64,000 bases of DNA from Yponomeuta sedellus (lineage: Eukaryota > Arthropoda > Insecta > Lepidoptera > Yponomeutidae): assembly GCA_934045075.1 (NCBI GenBank), contig OW203745.1, positions 13,426,184-13,490,183 of the forward strand. The letters run 5' to 3'. A program made the translations under genes and the position numbers. The notes below the pieces were generated by a model. It saw only the letters and a program-made list of their open reading frames with translations, was not told the origin of the DNA and ran no database searches. The stretch's first letter is position 1, and each line of letters opens with the position of its first letter. Positions 54,611-64,000 of this stretch are shown piece by piece.

Positions 54611-55109
54611 CTTAGCTTTAACGGCAAAATATTGTGTAAAATGGACAAATGAGGATAAATAGATTTTAGCGACGATAGCGACGGAGCCCATAAGGAGGGT
54701 ACCTAGAATATTTAGTTCGTATTTATGTATGTTCGATTCAATGTTCCCTTATAACTTTTTAAACAATGGCCAGATTTTGACAAATATGGTCGCAATCGGT
54801 TCGAAGTATCTGCGCAAATTTCACGGGTCTCACTTAATCTGAATAATATATAAAATCTAATATCTAAAATATTGTAAAACACTGACATAAATAAAAAGTA
54901 ACCCACCTGCGTAGTAGTTAATACTCAGCAGTCCTTTTCTTAGTTATTTTTTATTTCAGGTTCTTTCTTTTGAAATAAGGCCGCCGTCTGTATTCTTCGG
55001 GTCTGTGTAATTTTTGCCTAAGGTTTTGCGTCAACGTAACGCAACGTAACGTAATGTAACGTAACATAACTTTCGAGTTTTTTGTCTATTTTTTCTACAA
55101 AATAATCTA
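54611..55109. other. No gene; short GTAAC-type runs
   Basis: Around 55030-55065 the motif AACGTAAC/ATGTAAC repeats several times. Otherwise nothing recognised. Confidence 0.4.
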
Positions 55110-55735
55110 AATTTTGAAATGGACACCTAGTTTGACTAGTAACGTTCATTAAGCCGCAGTATCTGCGCTACTTTGAATAAAACCTTTTTAATACACTAAA
55201 AAAATCATAGAAGTTTTTATGAGCTACTAATTTGTTTAAATATCAGATTTAATGATTTGATTGAATGAGTTAAGTTAGGTTTCATTTCATTATTCATCTC
55301 ATTAAATTTCATTTTCATTTCATATCAATAAAAAAATCTACTGAAGACTTGGTTGTATGGGCATTGTTCCCTTTGCCTACTAGAATGGGTGAAGAAAAAA
55401 ATCTCTGCTTATATTTTTTTACGGTTGGCGCCATCTTCCAAATATTTTTTTCTTTATTAAATTGCTTATTTTTTTCGCAACTGTATTAAATAGTCGTTCA
55501 GTACATGTGCGGAACCGTCATTGCAACTTGTTCCGACTGTCAACCCTCGCCTTCGGCTGCGCCTCGGCTCGGGTAGACATTTGTCGGAACTCTTTGCAAT
55601 GACAGCCTTTCCGCACTTGTAATGAAATATACTATTTCATTTCATAACAAAATGTAATGTAACGTAATATTACATCACATTTACATACATTACTTCTGGC
55701 CCAACACTAGGATACCCTATGTCGTTAAGTAAGGC
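55110..55735. repeat. Short repeat, foldback and SINE fragment
   Basis: 55115-55190 matches the CACCTAGTTTGACTAGTAAC repeat of 26970 and 42777. 55505-55627 is a foldback: ATGTGCGGAACCGTCATTGC is matched in reverse by GCAATGACAGCCTTTCCGCA. 55660-55730 is a fragment of the third tRNA-SINE (TTCTGGCCCAACACTAGGAT). Confidence 0.6.
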
Positions 55736-56436
55736 CGTTTAACTTCGTCCGATTTTTTTTTCGACTGCCTGTCGCAAAGGAACTGTCTCCGAGTCCGGCC
55801 AGTCCAAGGCCTGCGACGAGGGCAGAGAACAAAATAGGGGGCCGCGAATAAAACAAACAAAAACTCGGAAAAGAGCGCGAAAGAAACAATTTAAAGGAAC
55901 GAGAGGTAACAATACACAATACGTTTGGAAATTAAAGGCGAGGCGCGCGAACTCGGCGCTGCCGTTCACTGGAGCCTTTGAGCGAGAAAATGCTAAAAAC
56001 AAAGCGATTGTTGTATTAAAATAATGCTGTACAAACAGCTCACGCCTTGTTTGCCACGTTTCTAAGGCTTCATAGTCGACAAGGGACCCTGGTGGCCAGT
56101 GCTGCAAACTCTACTGATTTATCAGGAGATTTCCTGATTTTAGGCACTGTCTCTTGATTTACTGTTTTATTTGTAGAATTGAGTAAAATCTTCTGTATTT
56201 TGACAGGTAGCCACTACTTTTCTGCATATTCCACCTTTGTTAACTAACTAACACTAACACAATCTCAATGGCTAGTTCTACGAAAAAAAGAAGAATTCGC
56301 AACATGTGTTTGGTGTACTTGTTGGAAGTATACATAGCCATCCGTGGCCTAGCTCAGACACAATTAGTACGAGAAAAACGAAATTTGGCATAGACAAAGA
56401 CATTTATATATATGTATACGCTAACATATATGTATA
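55736..56436. other. GC-richer stretch, no assigned feature
   Basis: 55739-56107 is open on minus for 122 codons, but the product has no motif, and hydrophobic and low-complexity patches dominate. It stands out by composition from its AT-rich neighbours and may be an unrecognised element interior. Confidence 0.35.
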
Positions 56437-56720
56437 ACATATAGTTACATCGGAATGATATCGCTGTACCCACGTACAGCGATATCATTCCGATGTAAAA
56501 CCTAACTGCACGGTAGGTACTCGGGGCTGTAAGTGATGCAAATTACTTCAGCCAGATGTCGCTGCCTGTACGTAATACAGAGAATATTGTAAGGAGGTTC
56601 GAAATTTCACTGATGCCGGTGAGTCACCCATTAGCTTAGTTGGAAAGAGCGCTGGCACGGATAGCCGGGGGATATCCCGGCATGGGTGGAATTTTTAGCC
56701 TCTAAAAATAGGTTTTTAAA
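56437..56720 (+). mobile_element. tRNA-core repeat with 5' snap-back
   Basis: Begins with a short palindrome (ACATCGGAATGATATCGCTG / CAGCGATATCATTCCGATGT, about 56456-56498) in which the 5' end of the unit is reversed. A full forward unit follows with a damaged core and ends GGTTTTTAAA. ATATATGTATA on both sides may be the target duplication, but the flanks are simple sequence. Confidence 0.72.
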
Positions 56721-57019
56721 ATATATGTATATGTTTTTTCCAATATGTTTACCCAACTCCTAAATGAGAGATGTAATTTTTTATAATATTGTGGGTGTAA
56801 TAAGATATTTTCATCTGGGCCTCTACGGAACACTACGCTGCGCGTTGCCTGGCGCGCACTTGGCAGCATATTTTTAATAAAATCAATCGGGTTTTGCCGT
56901 TAAAAAATCACTTTTGAAGTTGAAGTATGTCCGCCTGCCTGGGACGTACAGTCGCGTGCACTAGAACCTTCCCACACTAACGTAATGGCTATTATGACGT
57001 GTTCATTTTGCTTTGGCTT
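56721..57019. other. No recognisable feature
   Basis: AT-rich; one imperfect inverted relation (AACCTTCCCACAC near 56967) to the piggyBac-type ends nearby. Confidence 0.35.
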
Positions 57020-57023
57020 TTAA

Positions 57024-57618
57024 CCTTTCTATACCCGCGCATATGTCTGTGAGACCGACGAAACAGTTTTTCGTAAATATTTTTTTTTTCCAAAAACTTT
57101 GAGTGCTCGCGCGATCTGCTAGCTGCATGATTTGGGGCACGCTTTAGGTTAGTATGTGGCAAGCAGTTGTGCGAGCAGAATGTGCTACGGTCTGATCGGT
57201 CTGTGACACCGACGCCGACGCGGGATACGATCAACTGTTTACTTTTGACTTCTGACTGCTTTGCTAACTTTAATATTTAACTAAATTTATGTTACAATGG
57301 TCTCAAGATATTTGATTTTTAAGAAATAAAATATATTTTATGTATGTTTTCAGAATAAAAAGTTTTATGTTTGTTTTTCCTAGACTATAAGAAAATATGT
57401 GACTTTTTTAGGCTGTTTTGGACAGACTGATAGTCATTAAAGAAATAAATAATTTATGCTAACAATTGATATTTTTTGTTTTATTACATCCTATAATTCT
57501 TATAAAATAAAAAAAATATAAACAGTTTTATAGAAAAATAACCAGGTAAGAGGAGTCAAAGTCACGGTCTGTCACACCTTGTATAGGTGTTAAAACATTT
57601 GGCGCGGGTGTAGGAAGG
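57024..57618. mobile_element. piggyBac-type MITE, TTAA target
   Basis: TTAA flanks both ends (57020-57023 and 57619-57622). The left end CCTTTCTATACCCGCGC and reversed right end CCTTCCTACACCCGCGC differ at three of 17 positions. Subterminal GTCTGTGAGACCG and reversed GTGTGACAGACCG blocks also pair. The interior is AT-rich with no transposase. Confidence 0.75.
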
Positions 57619-57832
57619 TTAAACCACCCAAAATTTGTCCAACTATATTTGTAAGTGCGAAAGTTTGTAACTATGGATGGATAGATTGCAGGTTACACAT
57701 CTATTCTATAATAAAATTTGAGTGTAAGAAAGTACTGTCCAAATGGCTGCTAAGCCAGAGCTATGAGGAAACGGAACTCTTGTTACAACATGTTAGTTAA
57801 ATGTAATTAGTGTAATAAACATGAATAAATAT

Positions 57833-57838
<6 letters not shown>
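57619..57838. other. No gene; LINE-like 3' sequence
   Basis: AAGTGCGAAAGTTTGTAACT near 57652 is typical of LINE 3' UTRs in moths but too short to assign. Confidence 0.35.
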
Positions 57839-57868
<30 letters not shown>

Positions 57869-57980
57869 GACAAACAAACAAACAAACAAACAAACAAACA
57901 AACAAATAAACAAACTAACAAACTAACAAACAAACAAACAAACAAACAAACACACGTACACTCTCACACACACACACACC
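57839..57980. repeat. Compound (CA)n and (CAAA)n microsatellite
   Basis: (CA)n, then GACA, then (CAAA)n with CTAA variants, then (CA)n again. Confidence 0.95.
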
Positions 57981-57984
57981 ACAT

Positions 57985-58345
57985 TTCTATAACTTAACCA
58001 GCTTTATAAAAATAAGATTCAATAGTTAATTTTAGTTGTTCAAGCTTTATAAGTTGTGGAAGAGCGGGTTTCCCTGGCACAGGTATTTTATACTTACAAG
58101 GGAATCCCAGCAAAAGTGTATGTAAGAATAATTTTGGTTGTATCAATAAATATTTTGTATTTTGTATTTGTATAGATGTTCGATACTCTTTCACGTAAAA
58201 ACTACTGCATGGATTTTAATGAAACTTTACAGTAATATAGCTTCTACATCAGATTAACACATAGGCTACAATTTATAAAGATATTATGTTTTCTCTTTTT
58301 TCTTCGTTCTTCGGCTTCGGCTATATTAGTCCACTGCTGGACATA
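57985..58345 (+). repeat. LINE 3' end and a second LINE scrap
   Basis: 57985-58165 ends ATAAATATTTTGTATTTTGT, a common non-LTR 3' tail, preceded by GAATCCCAGCAAAAGTGTAT. 58295-58345 is the TTCTTCGTTCTTCGGCTTCG...AGTCCACTGCTGGACATAGC family in minus orientation. Confidence 0.5.
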
Positions 58346-58599
58346 GCTATAAAGATATTGTGTGAATTGTCCAAAATATGACGAAAAGTATGAAGTACGT
58401 AGGAATAAATCCTCCATTAGCGAATTATTCTGGCGTGCGCTGCCAAAACCGCTACTGTTACACATATGTAATGTATGATGGAAATGCTTACAATCGTTAA
58501 ATATAGTTTATAGGAGCATAGTGCTACCTATATAGGCCTTTGAATAGGGCTCCGTAGTGCTAAGTTAACGTAATTCCTATATTGTTACGTTATTATATT

Positions 58600-58890
58600 G
58601 AAAGAAAGAAGAAAGAAAGAAAAAAGAAAAATATATTTATTTGACGACACAATACTCAAAAACACAAAATCACGCAACATAATACAACAATCAGCAGAAA
58701 ACACAAAACGGGTGACGGTGGAAATACAAGTAGTTAACAGTTAACACAAAGACAAACATAAAGAAATCTAAATATCTAACAAAATGTCAGAAAGTTTTAA
58801 GTATTGAGTCCCCAAAATGGGCCCGACTCAGCATAATGTTGCAACCGAGAGATCAGTTGCAACGCTGATTTTCAGTCGGGTCCATACTGC
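58600..58890. repeat. LINE 3' UTR-like segment
   Basis: A (GAAA)-rich start is followed by TTGACGACACAATACTC...CCCCAAAATGGGCCCGACTC...GCTGATTTTCAGTCGGGTCC, similar in order to 18345-18545 and to the insert at 14475-14756 (TCCCCAAACTAGGCTAGGCC). Probably copies of one element's 3' end. Confidence 0.45.
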
Positions 58891-59642
58891 GGTTAGTAAT
58901 GTACGTGTATTTGATTTATTAATTTGCGCCTAATGTGAACAAGAAGGAAATACCATATTATATTTACTTAGATACTATAAGATGTGCAGTGGTAGTGAGA
59001 GTAATAAATACGTATTATTATCGGATAAAAAGAATAATTAATAAGTAATATTAATACACAAATAAGATTATATTGAGTGTGCCCGGACAAACGAAGAAAA
59101 ACATCGATGGATCGATGAAATTATTTGTGTGTGGAATGGTGACCTACGGATGGACCTACCCTCCGTTCAAAATTGATCCACAATGCGTGCGCCGTTAGTA
59201 CGCTTTACCCAGGGCCAGACACACGACAAGAAACTGAGGTGCGAGGCATCTGCCAGCGGTATAAAGGTATGCAACCACATTCCCATTGGCGTATCTAGGG
59301 TTATTTTATAGGGGGGCCCCGGCTCCAAAACTTGATGACCTGCTAAATTAATACCCAACCTATAGAGGCGGCAACAAATCAATCAAACATAATCAATATT
59401 GCATTAAATTATATTATTATTAATTAGAAAGGAATTATCATCAATAATGCAATTAAAATTTGAAAATGAAAATTTGTAATATAAATATTACATCAAATTA
59501 GATTATACATAATACACACATACATACACACACATATATAAACATATGTTCAAAAATTAATCATGGTTAATTTACGCCAATTATTGTGAATTCTGTTGCT
59601 ATATAAAAAAAAAATATATATATATATTATTATACTTCCGTG
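58891..59642 (-). other. 3' flank of the Jockey/CR1-group LINE
   Basis: After the ORF2 stop on minus come TATAATAATATATATATAT and AT-rich sequence, which may be the 3' UTR. The 3' end of the element is not fixed. 59165-59380 contains GGGGGGCCCCGGCTCC, of unknown origin. Confidence 0.35.
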
Positions 59643-60818
59643 TTAGTTATTTTGTTTTTGTATCTGCAACAGATGAGCCTTGTAATTGGCCTTAAAAGTA
59701 TGCTTGCTTTTGCAAATACGGAGAGGCGGCGGGATATTGTTCCAGCATTTAGTAGCCGCATACCTAAAACTTCCGCGAAAGGCTGCTGTACGATGCCTCG
59801 GTATAATAAGTGGTGCAGTGGCCCCTCTTATACTCTCAGCATGTCGTGCTTGTCGCCAGGTAAGTTTATGAAATAGATATGGTGGATTGCGAGTCTGTAT
59901 AACGCCGAACAAAAGAGTTGCCAACTGCAGTCGTTGTCTTGCCTCCATTTTCAGAATGTTTGCGCCATTGAGAAAGGGGGTCACGTGCGCACGAGGTGGA
60001 ATATGGAGACAGTATCGAGCGCAGGCATTTTGAACCCTTTGCAAGAGATTTTGGGTCTTTCGCAGTAGACAGGGACCATAAACAGTGGCACAGTAATTGA
60101 GTTTAGATAGCACTAAGGTCTCGCAAAGTCGAATTCGGAGCTCTGCACTAATAAAATCACGGATACGATACAACAATTTGAGTCCATAAAAACAATTTCT
60201 TACTACTTCTTGAATGTGTTTCTCGAAATGCAACTGCCCGTCCATAACGATGCCTAGATTCCGTGCTTCTACAACCTGTTCTATTTTTGTGCCCAACATT
60301 TCCACGTGGAAATCTACTTGGTTAACTTTTTTAATTTGTTGCTTTGATCCCAGCAACATATATTTAGTTTTCGTAGCATTTAGCACCAAACAGTTCGCCT
60401 TGGACCACTCAGCTACACGATTTAAATCTTCATTAAGACGCTGAATGCAAGAAGCTATATCTGTTGGAGAAAGTCTTGCATATATTTGAATATCATCTGC
60501 ATATATGTGGAAATTGCAATGTTTGATATATTGCGTTATATCAGATGTGTAAATAATAAATAATAGAGGACCAATAATTGATCCTTGGGGAATTCCCCTG
60601 TCGAGAAACCTATCCAGGGATTCACATGTGGTGCCATCCGATTTTTGTAGAAGTACTCGCTGCCGGCGACCCTTAAGGTAACTGTTGAACCACTCAATAC
60701 TAGCAGTATCGAAGCCGTAATATGACAGTTTAGATAACAAAAGGGAATGATTTATCGAGTCAAAAGCGCGCGAAAAATCCAATAAAACCAAAATACTGCC
60801 GCTACCATTATCCTGAGC
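59643..60818 (-). CDS. LINE ORF2, C-terminal part (RT fingers/palm to end)
   Basis: This continues the frame of 60974-62647 across the insert. It starts CAQDNGSGSILVLLDFSRAF (RT motif A), then GIPQGSIIGPLLFIIYTSDI (motif B region) and the catalytic HIYADDIQIYARL at about 60480-60515, then SKANCLVLNATKTKYMLLGS. The C-terminus has no RNase H; it ends with a LLRKTQNLLQRVQNACAR and NYKAHLLQIQKQ-type tail seen in CR1/Jockey proteins. Before the insertion the whole ORF2 was one frame of 949 codons. Confidence 0.88.
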   Translation of the reverse strand, partial: AQDNGSGSILVLLDFSRAFDSINHSLLLSKLSYYGFDTASIEWFNSYLKGRRQRVLLQKSDGTTCESLDRFLDRGIPQGSIIGPLLFIIYTSDITQYIKHCNFHIYADDIQIYARLSPTDIASCIQRLNEDLNRVAEWSKANCLVLNATKTKYMLLGSKQQIKKVNQVDFHVEMLGTKIEQVVEARNLGIVMDGQLHFEKHIQEVVRNCFYGLKLLYRIRDFISAELRIRLCETLVLSKLNYCATVYGPCLLRKTQNLLQRVQNACARYCLHIPPRAHVTPFLNGANILKMEARQRLQLATLLFGVIQTRNPPYLFHKLTWRQARHAESIRGATAPLIIPRHRTAAFRGSFRYAATKCWNNIPPPLRICKSKHTFKANYKAHLLQIQKQNN

Positions 60819-60830
60819 ACACAAAATATT

Positions 60831-60973
60831 ACACTATTTTTATTTTTAATGCACTAACCCGTGCTAAGGAACAAATTTAAAAACCTATACGGATAACCTG
60901 GTACGGATAGCCAGAGGTTGCGGGTTCGAATCCCGGCATGGGTGAAATTTTTAGCCTCTAAATAGGTTTTTAA
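60831..60973 (-). mobile_element. tRNA-core repeat inserted in LINE ORF2
   Basis: 143 bp flanked by ACACAAAATATT (60819-60830 and 60974-60985). On minus a reversed core (GGGATTCGAACCCGC) is joined near CCTATACGG to a forward end with the GCACGGGTTAGTGCATT tail. It adds stops to ORF2. Removing it and one copy of the duplication restores ORF2 without any other change. Confidence 0.92.
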
Positions 60974-62647
60974 ACACAAAATATTGTCTATAACATCCAA
61001 CAGAGCTGTGTCTGTACTATGACTTTTACGAAATCCGGACTGGACTGATGGTAGTATATTATTGTCCACACAAAAACGCATAACTTGATCATATATTACC
61101 TTTTCGAGAATCTTGGACAGCACAGGCAACAGGCTGATTGGTCTAAGGTCGGTTACATTCGCTGGATTACAATTTTTAGGTATTGGTCGGACAATGGCAG
61201 TCTTCCAAAGTTCTGGAAAGGTGGAGGTTGCTATTGACTTATTTATTACGTTTGTAATAGACCTTAATGAGTGTGGAAGGGTTGCTATGATCATATCCAA
61301 ACTGATTCCATCTACACCTTGTGCATTTGATGAAAGTGACATGATAATCCTAGAAACAGTCATTTCATTTACCGGATGTAATGTTAATGTTGCATTACCG
61401 TGCCTATTAAACTCATAGTATGTTAGACTTGAAATGCTGCAACTATTATCCCCTGGTATATTAAGAAAATGATTATTAATTTCGTCGGGATCATCGAAGT
61501 GATCGGGTATGTCTTTTTTCCTATTAAATTGGGGAAGAACTATGTTCTGCAGGGTTTTCCATAGGGTTTTAGGGTTGTTTATATTTCTGTTTACATAATT
61601 TTCAAAGTAACATCGCTTTTCGTAATACAAACTGACATTAACCAGATGTTTGAGAGATTTATAGTCTTGTTTATCGATATCAGACTTAGTGCGAAATAAC
61701 TTCTTATGCGCTTGATCACGAAGTTGCATCATGTATCGAATGTTACTCGTAAGCCATGGTTTCTGTTTGTCATTAATTACTATTGTCTTCAATGGAGCAA
61801 GCTTATCGAATAAACATATAATAAAGCCAGTGAGTTTTGTAACCATGTCACACACATTCTTTTTTCGAGATACGTCATCCCAATTAAGCGATTCTAATTC
61901 TAAATTCAAATTATTAATGTCAATATTTTTCAGAGGCCTATATTTAATTTTGCGGGGTGGTATTTTCGGTTTTTTAATTTTAAATTCTGCCGTGATTATA
62001 GCATGGCTACATAAACTGGGGATATGGTCAACAGTAATAGCAACTTTAGCAGGGTCGACATCGGTACACACCAGGTCAATAGAAGTGGCCGAATTTTCGG
62101 TAAAATGAGTAGGAATACAAACCAGATTTTTTAAGGTCATGCAAGTCAAGAAATTCTCTAATTTATTACGATTGCCACTAGGTTCTAGCACATTTATGTT
62201 CAGGTCACCTAACATGATTATGTGATCAAAATTGGCAAAGCTTAATATCGACTCACTTATAGCATCGAGGAAGATGTCACAGCCGAGCCACGGTGGTCTA
62301 TACGCTGTCCCTATCACCAAACGGGTAGCATTTACCGATACTGAAAGCCACATCTGTTCCACTTGTTCGGGCGCAGGGGGATGCGGGACGGTAACGGCGC
62401 GTACGCCGCGGCGCACATAAAAACCAACGCCACCTCCGCGCTGTCGCACGGTGCGCGGCCGTGGCACATGACGCAAACGGTACCCCGGAAGTAAAGGCGC
62501 CCGACCCTCCTCTCCTTCTCTCAACCAAGTTTCGTTTATACCTATTATATCAGGTGAGATCCTTATAAATGAAGCCTCGAATTCATCGTGTTTGGTTCCT
62601 AAAGACCCAGCATTAAGAAAACTAATTTTTAAACCGGCCTTAACCAT
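60974..62647 (-). CDS. LINE ORF2, N-terminal part (endonuclease, RT start)
   Basis: The endonuclease has SFLNAGSLGTKHDEF, GINETWL, GGGVGFYVR, AYRPPW, MLGDLNINVLE and SIDLVCTDVD. The domain ends near residue 230. A linker follows (KNIDINNLNLELESLNWDDV, KPWLTSNIRYMMQLRDQAHK), then the RT start (PELWKTAIVRPIPK, DLRPISLLPVLSKILEKV, SGFRKSHSTDTALL) at about residues 475-555. The frame runs into the insert after DNILC. ATGGTTAAGG at 62647 is the first Met that gives a full endonuclease. Confidence 0.88.
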
Positions 62648-62890
62648 GGCGAATAGAAGAAATATAAACGAAAATGTAAAGAATATTTACGGTGTAAAAG
62701 GAGACTGAATAGTGATATATTGTGTATAAGTTTATAATGAATATATTTAGCAGGAATCGATATATTATGAAGTGGCAGAAACAATTACTCTGAAAAATTA
62801 TCCGCTGGGACTGAACACTTTCACTAGGTACAGAAGTTTCACTCACGCAAACAAGACAGATAAACAAAGAAACATACATAGTAGACCTAT
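62648..62890 (-). other. Spacer between LINE ORF1 and ORF2
   Basis: 243 bp of AT-rich sequence with short frames. How ORF2 would be reached by ribosomes is not evident. Confidence 0.5.
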
Positions 62891-63985
62891 TTAGGGTTTG
62901 ATAAAAGAATTAATATCATCTTCAGTACGTAATACAAATCTTTGTGAGTTTTGATCTTTACGACCATAAACTCGACCTTCTTTTGTCCAGATGAACCTCC
63001 ATTTTGCGTTTCTTCCCGCGTCACGAGCCTTCGCGAATAGAGCACGGTTTACTTTTGTTAGCCGTTCGTTTATGTAGAATCGTTTTTCTACATGCGGGGG
63101 AAGGCCTAGCTCAGCCGTGGTGGCTCCACGGCGCACACGTGCACCCTGCAACAGCTGGTCACGGAGCGAACGCCGAGTCAGCCGGATGACGATGGGACGG
63201 GGGCGCGGCGCCGGGGCACCCTCCAAAGAACCGTGCCTGGGTCCGACCCTGCCTACGTTCACGATATCGCGCTCGTCGAGCGTCATACCGAGCTTCGTCG
63301 CCGCCGCCATCACCAGGTGTCCCACAGATTCACCGTCGAATTCAGGAATGCCCGAGACCTCTACGTCGTTTGAAAGCATCTCCTGATCCCTCTCATTCAG
63401 CAGCGATTGGAGACCCGCGATCATTTCTGACGTCTTAGTGGCGTCCGAGGTACTAGCTTTTTCTTCAAGTGCCTTAAAATCTTCCCGCAACTTTGCATTT
63501 TCGGCGCGTAGGACTTCTACCTCTTTTTGGAAGCTCTCACGCAATTTCCCCAGGATGAGATTAAAGTCTCTAGTTATTGTGGCCCTAAATTGGTCGAGCT
63601 TGTCGTCCAGAAGCTTTCCAAACTGCTCATAAGATACAGGAGCCGAGGGATTGCCGGGCATCACATCCGTAGGGACCTTATGCCCATCACTCAGGATAGC
63701 AGGTGGGACCCTTGCCGGCTCAGTCATAGCGGACGCGGATGCGGCGGCAGGTCGCTCCTCGAATTGCTTGCGGGTAGGTGTTTCGTCTCCTCTTTTGCGA
63801 CCGCCCGCGTTATTATAGCGCTTTGTTATGTTGTCGCAAGAGGGACACTGCCAGGCTTTTTTATTCATCTCCCGATACGTGGCCGAAGTCATATTGAGAC
63901 ATTGGTGGTGGTAGCCTCTGCTACATAAGTAGCACTTCAGGGACTCGTTGCTTGCGACTGCTTGCATGCATGCCTCACAGTTCAT
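62891..63985 (-). CDS. LINE ORF1: PHD-like finger plus FP25K-like C-terminus
   Basis: 364 residues. Residues 1-52 form a PHD-like zinc finger: CEACM, then CYLC, HHQC, then WQCPSC. A linker rich in Ala and Pro follows, then a coiled coil at about 150-200 (FQKEVEVLRAENAKLREDFK). The C-terminal part (about 210-360) has VEVSGIPEF, VNVGRVGPR, RPIVIRLTRRSLRDQLLQGA, RFYINERLTKVNRALFAKAR and WRFIWTKEGRVYGRK, a pattern I recognise from the baculovirus FP25K C-terminal domain, known also from ORF1-type proteins of lepidopteran transposable elements. It probably binds element RNA as a trimeric or oligomeric coat (inference). The start lies 15 bases inside the window end, so an upstream Met cannot be excluded. 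Confidence 0.85.
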   Translation of the reverse strand: MNCEACMQAVASNESLKCYLCSRGYHHQCLNMTSATYREMNKKAWQCPSCDNITKRYNNAGGRKRGDETPTRKQFEERPAAASASAMTEPARVPPAILSDGHKVPTDVMPGNPSAPVSYEQFGKLLDDKLDQFRATITRDFNLILGKLRESFQKEVEVLRAENAKLREDFKALEEKASTSDATKTSEMIAGLQSLLNERDQEMLSNDVEVSGIPEFDGESVGHLVMAAATKLGMTLDERDIVNVGRVGPRHGSLEGAPAPRPRPIVIRLTRRSLRDQLLQGARVRRGATTAELGLPPHVEKRFYINERLTKVNRALFAKARDAGRNAKWRFIWTKEGRVYGRKDQNSQRFVLRTEDDINSFIKP

Positions 63986-64000
63986 GATGAGTTATAGTTA

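Larger units (their letters stand above)
59643..63985 (-). mobile_element. Jockey/CR1-group LINE, split by a tRNA-core repeat
   Basis: ORF1 (62891-63985) and ORF2 (62647 to 59643) are separated by 243 bp. ORF2 has endonuclease and reverse transcriptase but no RNase H, as in the Jockey/CR1/Daphne group. The only damage seen is the insert at 60831-60973. The element's 5' UTR lies at or beyond the window end. Confidence 0.86.

Noticed and set aside
55739..56107. 122-codon minus-strand frame
   Set aside because: No recognisable motif and low-complexity content; likely a chance frame in a GC-richer patch.
62298..62528. 76-codon minus-strand frame rich in Arg, and plus-strand frames over 61113-63928
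   Set aside because: Shadow frames of the GC-rich LINE ORF1 and ORF2 sequences.

Overview
This is a TE-dense eukaryotic window, almost certainly from a moth or butterfly. Host exons are split by GT-AG introns. The mobile DNA belongs to lepidopteran-type families: mariner, a piggyBac-type miniature with TTAA duplications, Harbinger, LINE tails ending in (GTC)n or (AAG)n, and 5S- and tRNA-derived SINEs. Everything below was read by eye; no database was searched. Family names come from motifs, and edges of old repeats are approximate.

Host genes. One host gene is complete: a four-exon, 291-codon homologue of CFAP298 (C21orf59/Kurly), a cytoplasmic factor needed for ciliary dynein, on the minus strand at 11206-15885. 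Its upstream region (15942-16029) has two perfect RFX X-boxes, which form the arms of a 31-bp perfect inverted repeat; RFX factors drive ciliary genes. A second, unidentified host exon lies at 25238-25340 (+). Nothing else looks like a conserved host gene.

Mobile DNA. Two non-LTR retrotransposons keep long open frames: an I/R1-group element at 44005-48856 (-) with both ORFs intact, and a Jockey/CR1-group element at 59643-63985 (-). The second one's ORF1 has a PHD-like finger and a baculovirus FP25K-like C-terminus, and its ORF2 is broken only by a 143-bp insert with a 12-bp target duplication. Other named elements are a 696-bp Harbinger derivative (3320-4015), two mariners (about 29230-32370 and 49021-50355), a TIR-bounded 1.7-kb element with a spliced THAP-like gene (29652-31386) lying between mariner pieces, a deleted Ty3/gypsy element with one LTR (39694-41619), LTR pieces of another retrotransposon (36500-38800), a piggyBac-type miniature (57024-57618) and several foldback elements.

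Two short repeat families dominate. One is a SINE with a 5S rRNA-like promoter (about 15 copies or fragments). The other has a tRNA-like core inside a unit of about 330 bp (about a dozen copies). Many tRNA-core copies are snap-back inverted dimers flanked by 10-16 bp target duplications, and some show head-to-tail junctions. The window also holds a 2.7-kb perfect compound tetranucleotide array (20474-23186).

The elements are layered: tRNA-core repeat in 5S SINE (1712-2268), gypsy and foldbacks in a 5S SINE (39577-42030), RTE tail in RTE tail (12815-13190), and a short retroposed segment in a 5S SINE in CFAP298 intron 1. This layering gives a relative insertion history.
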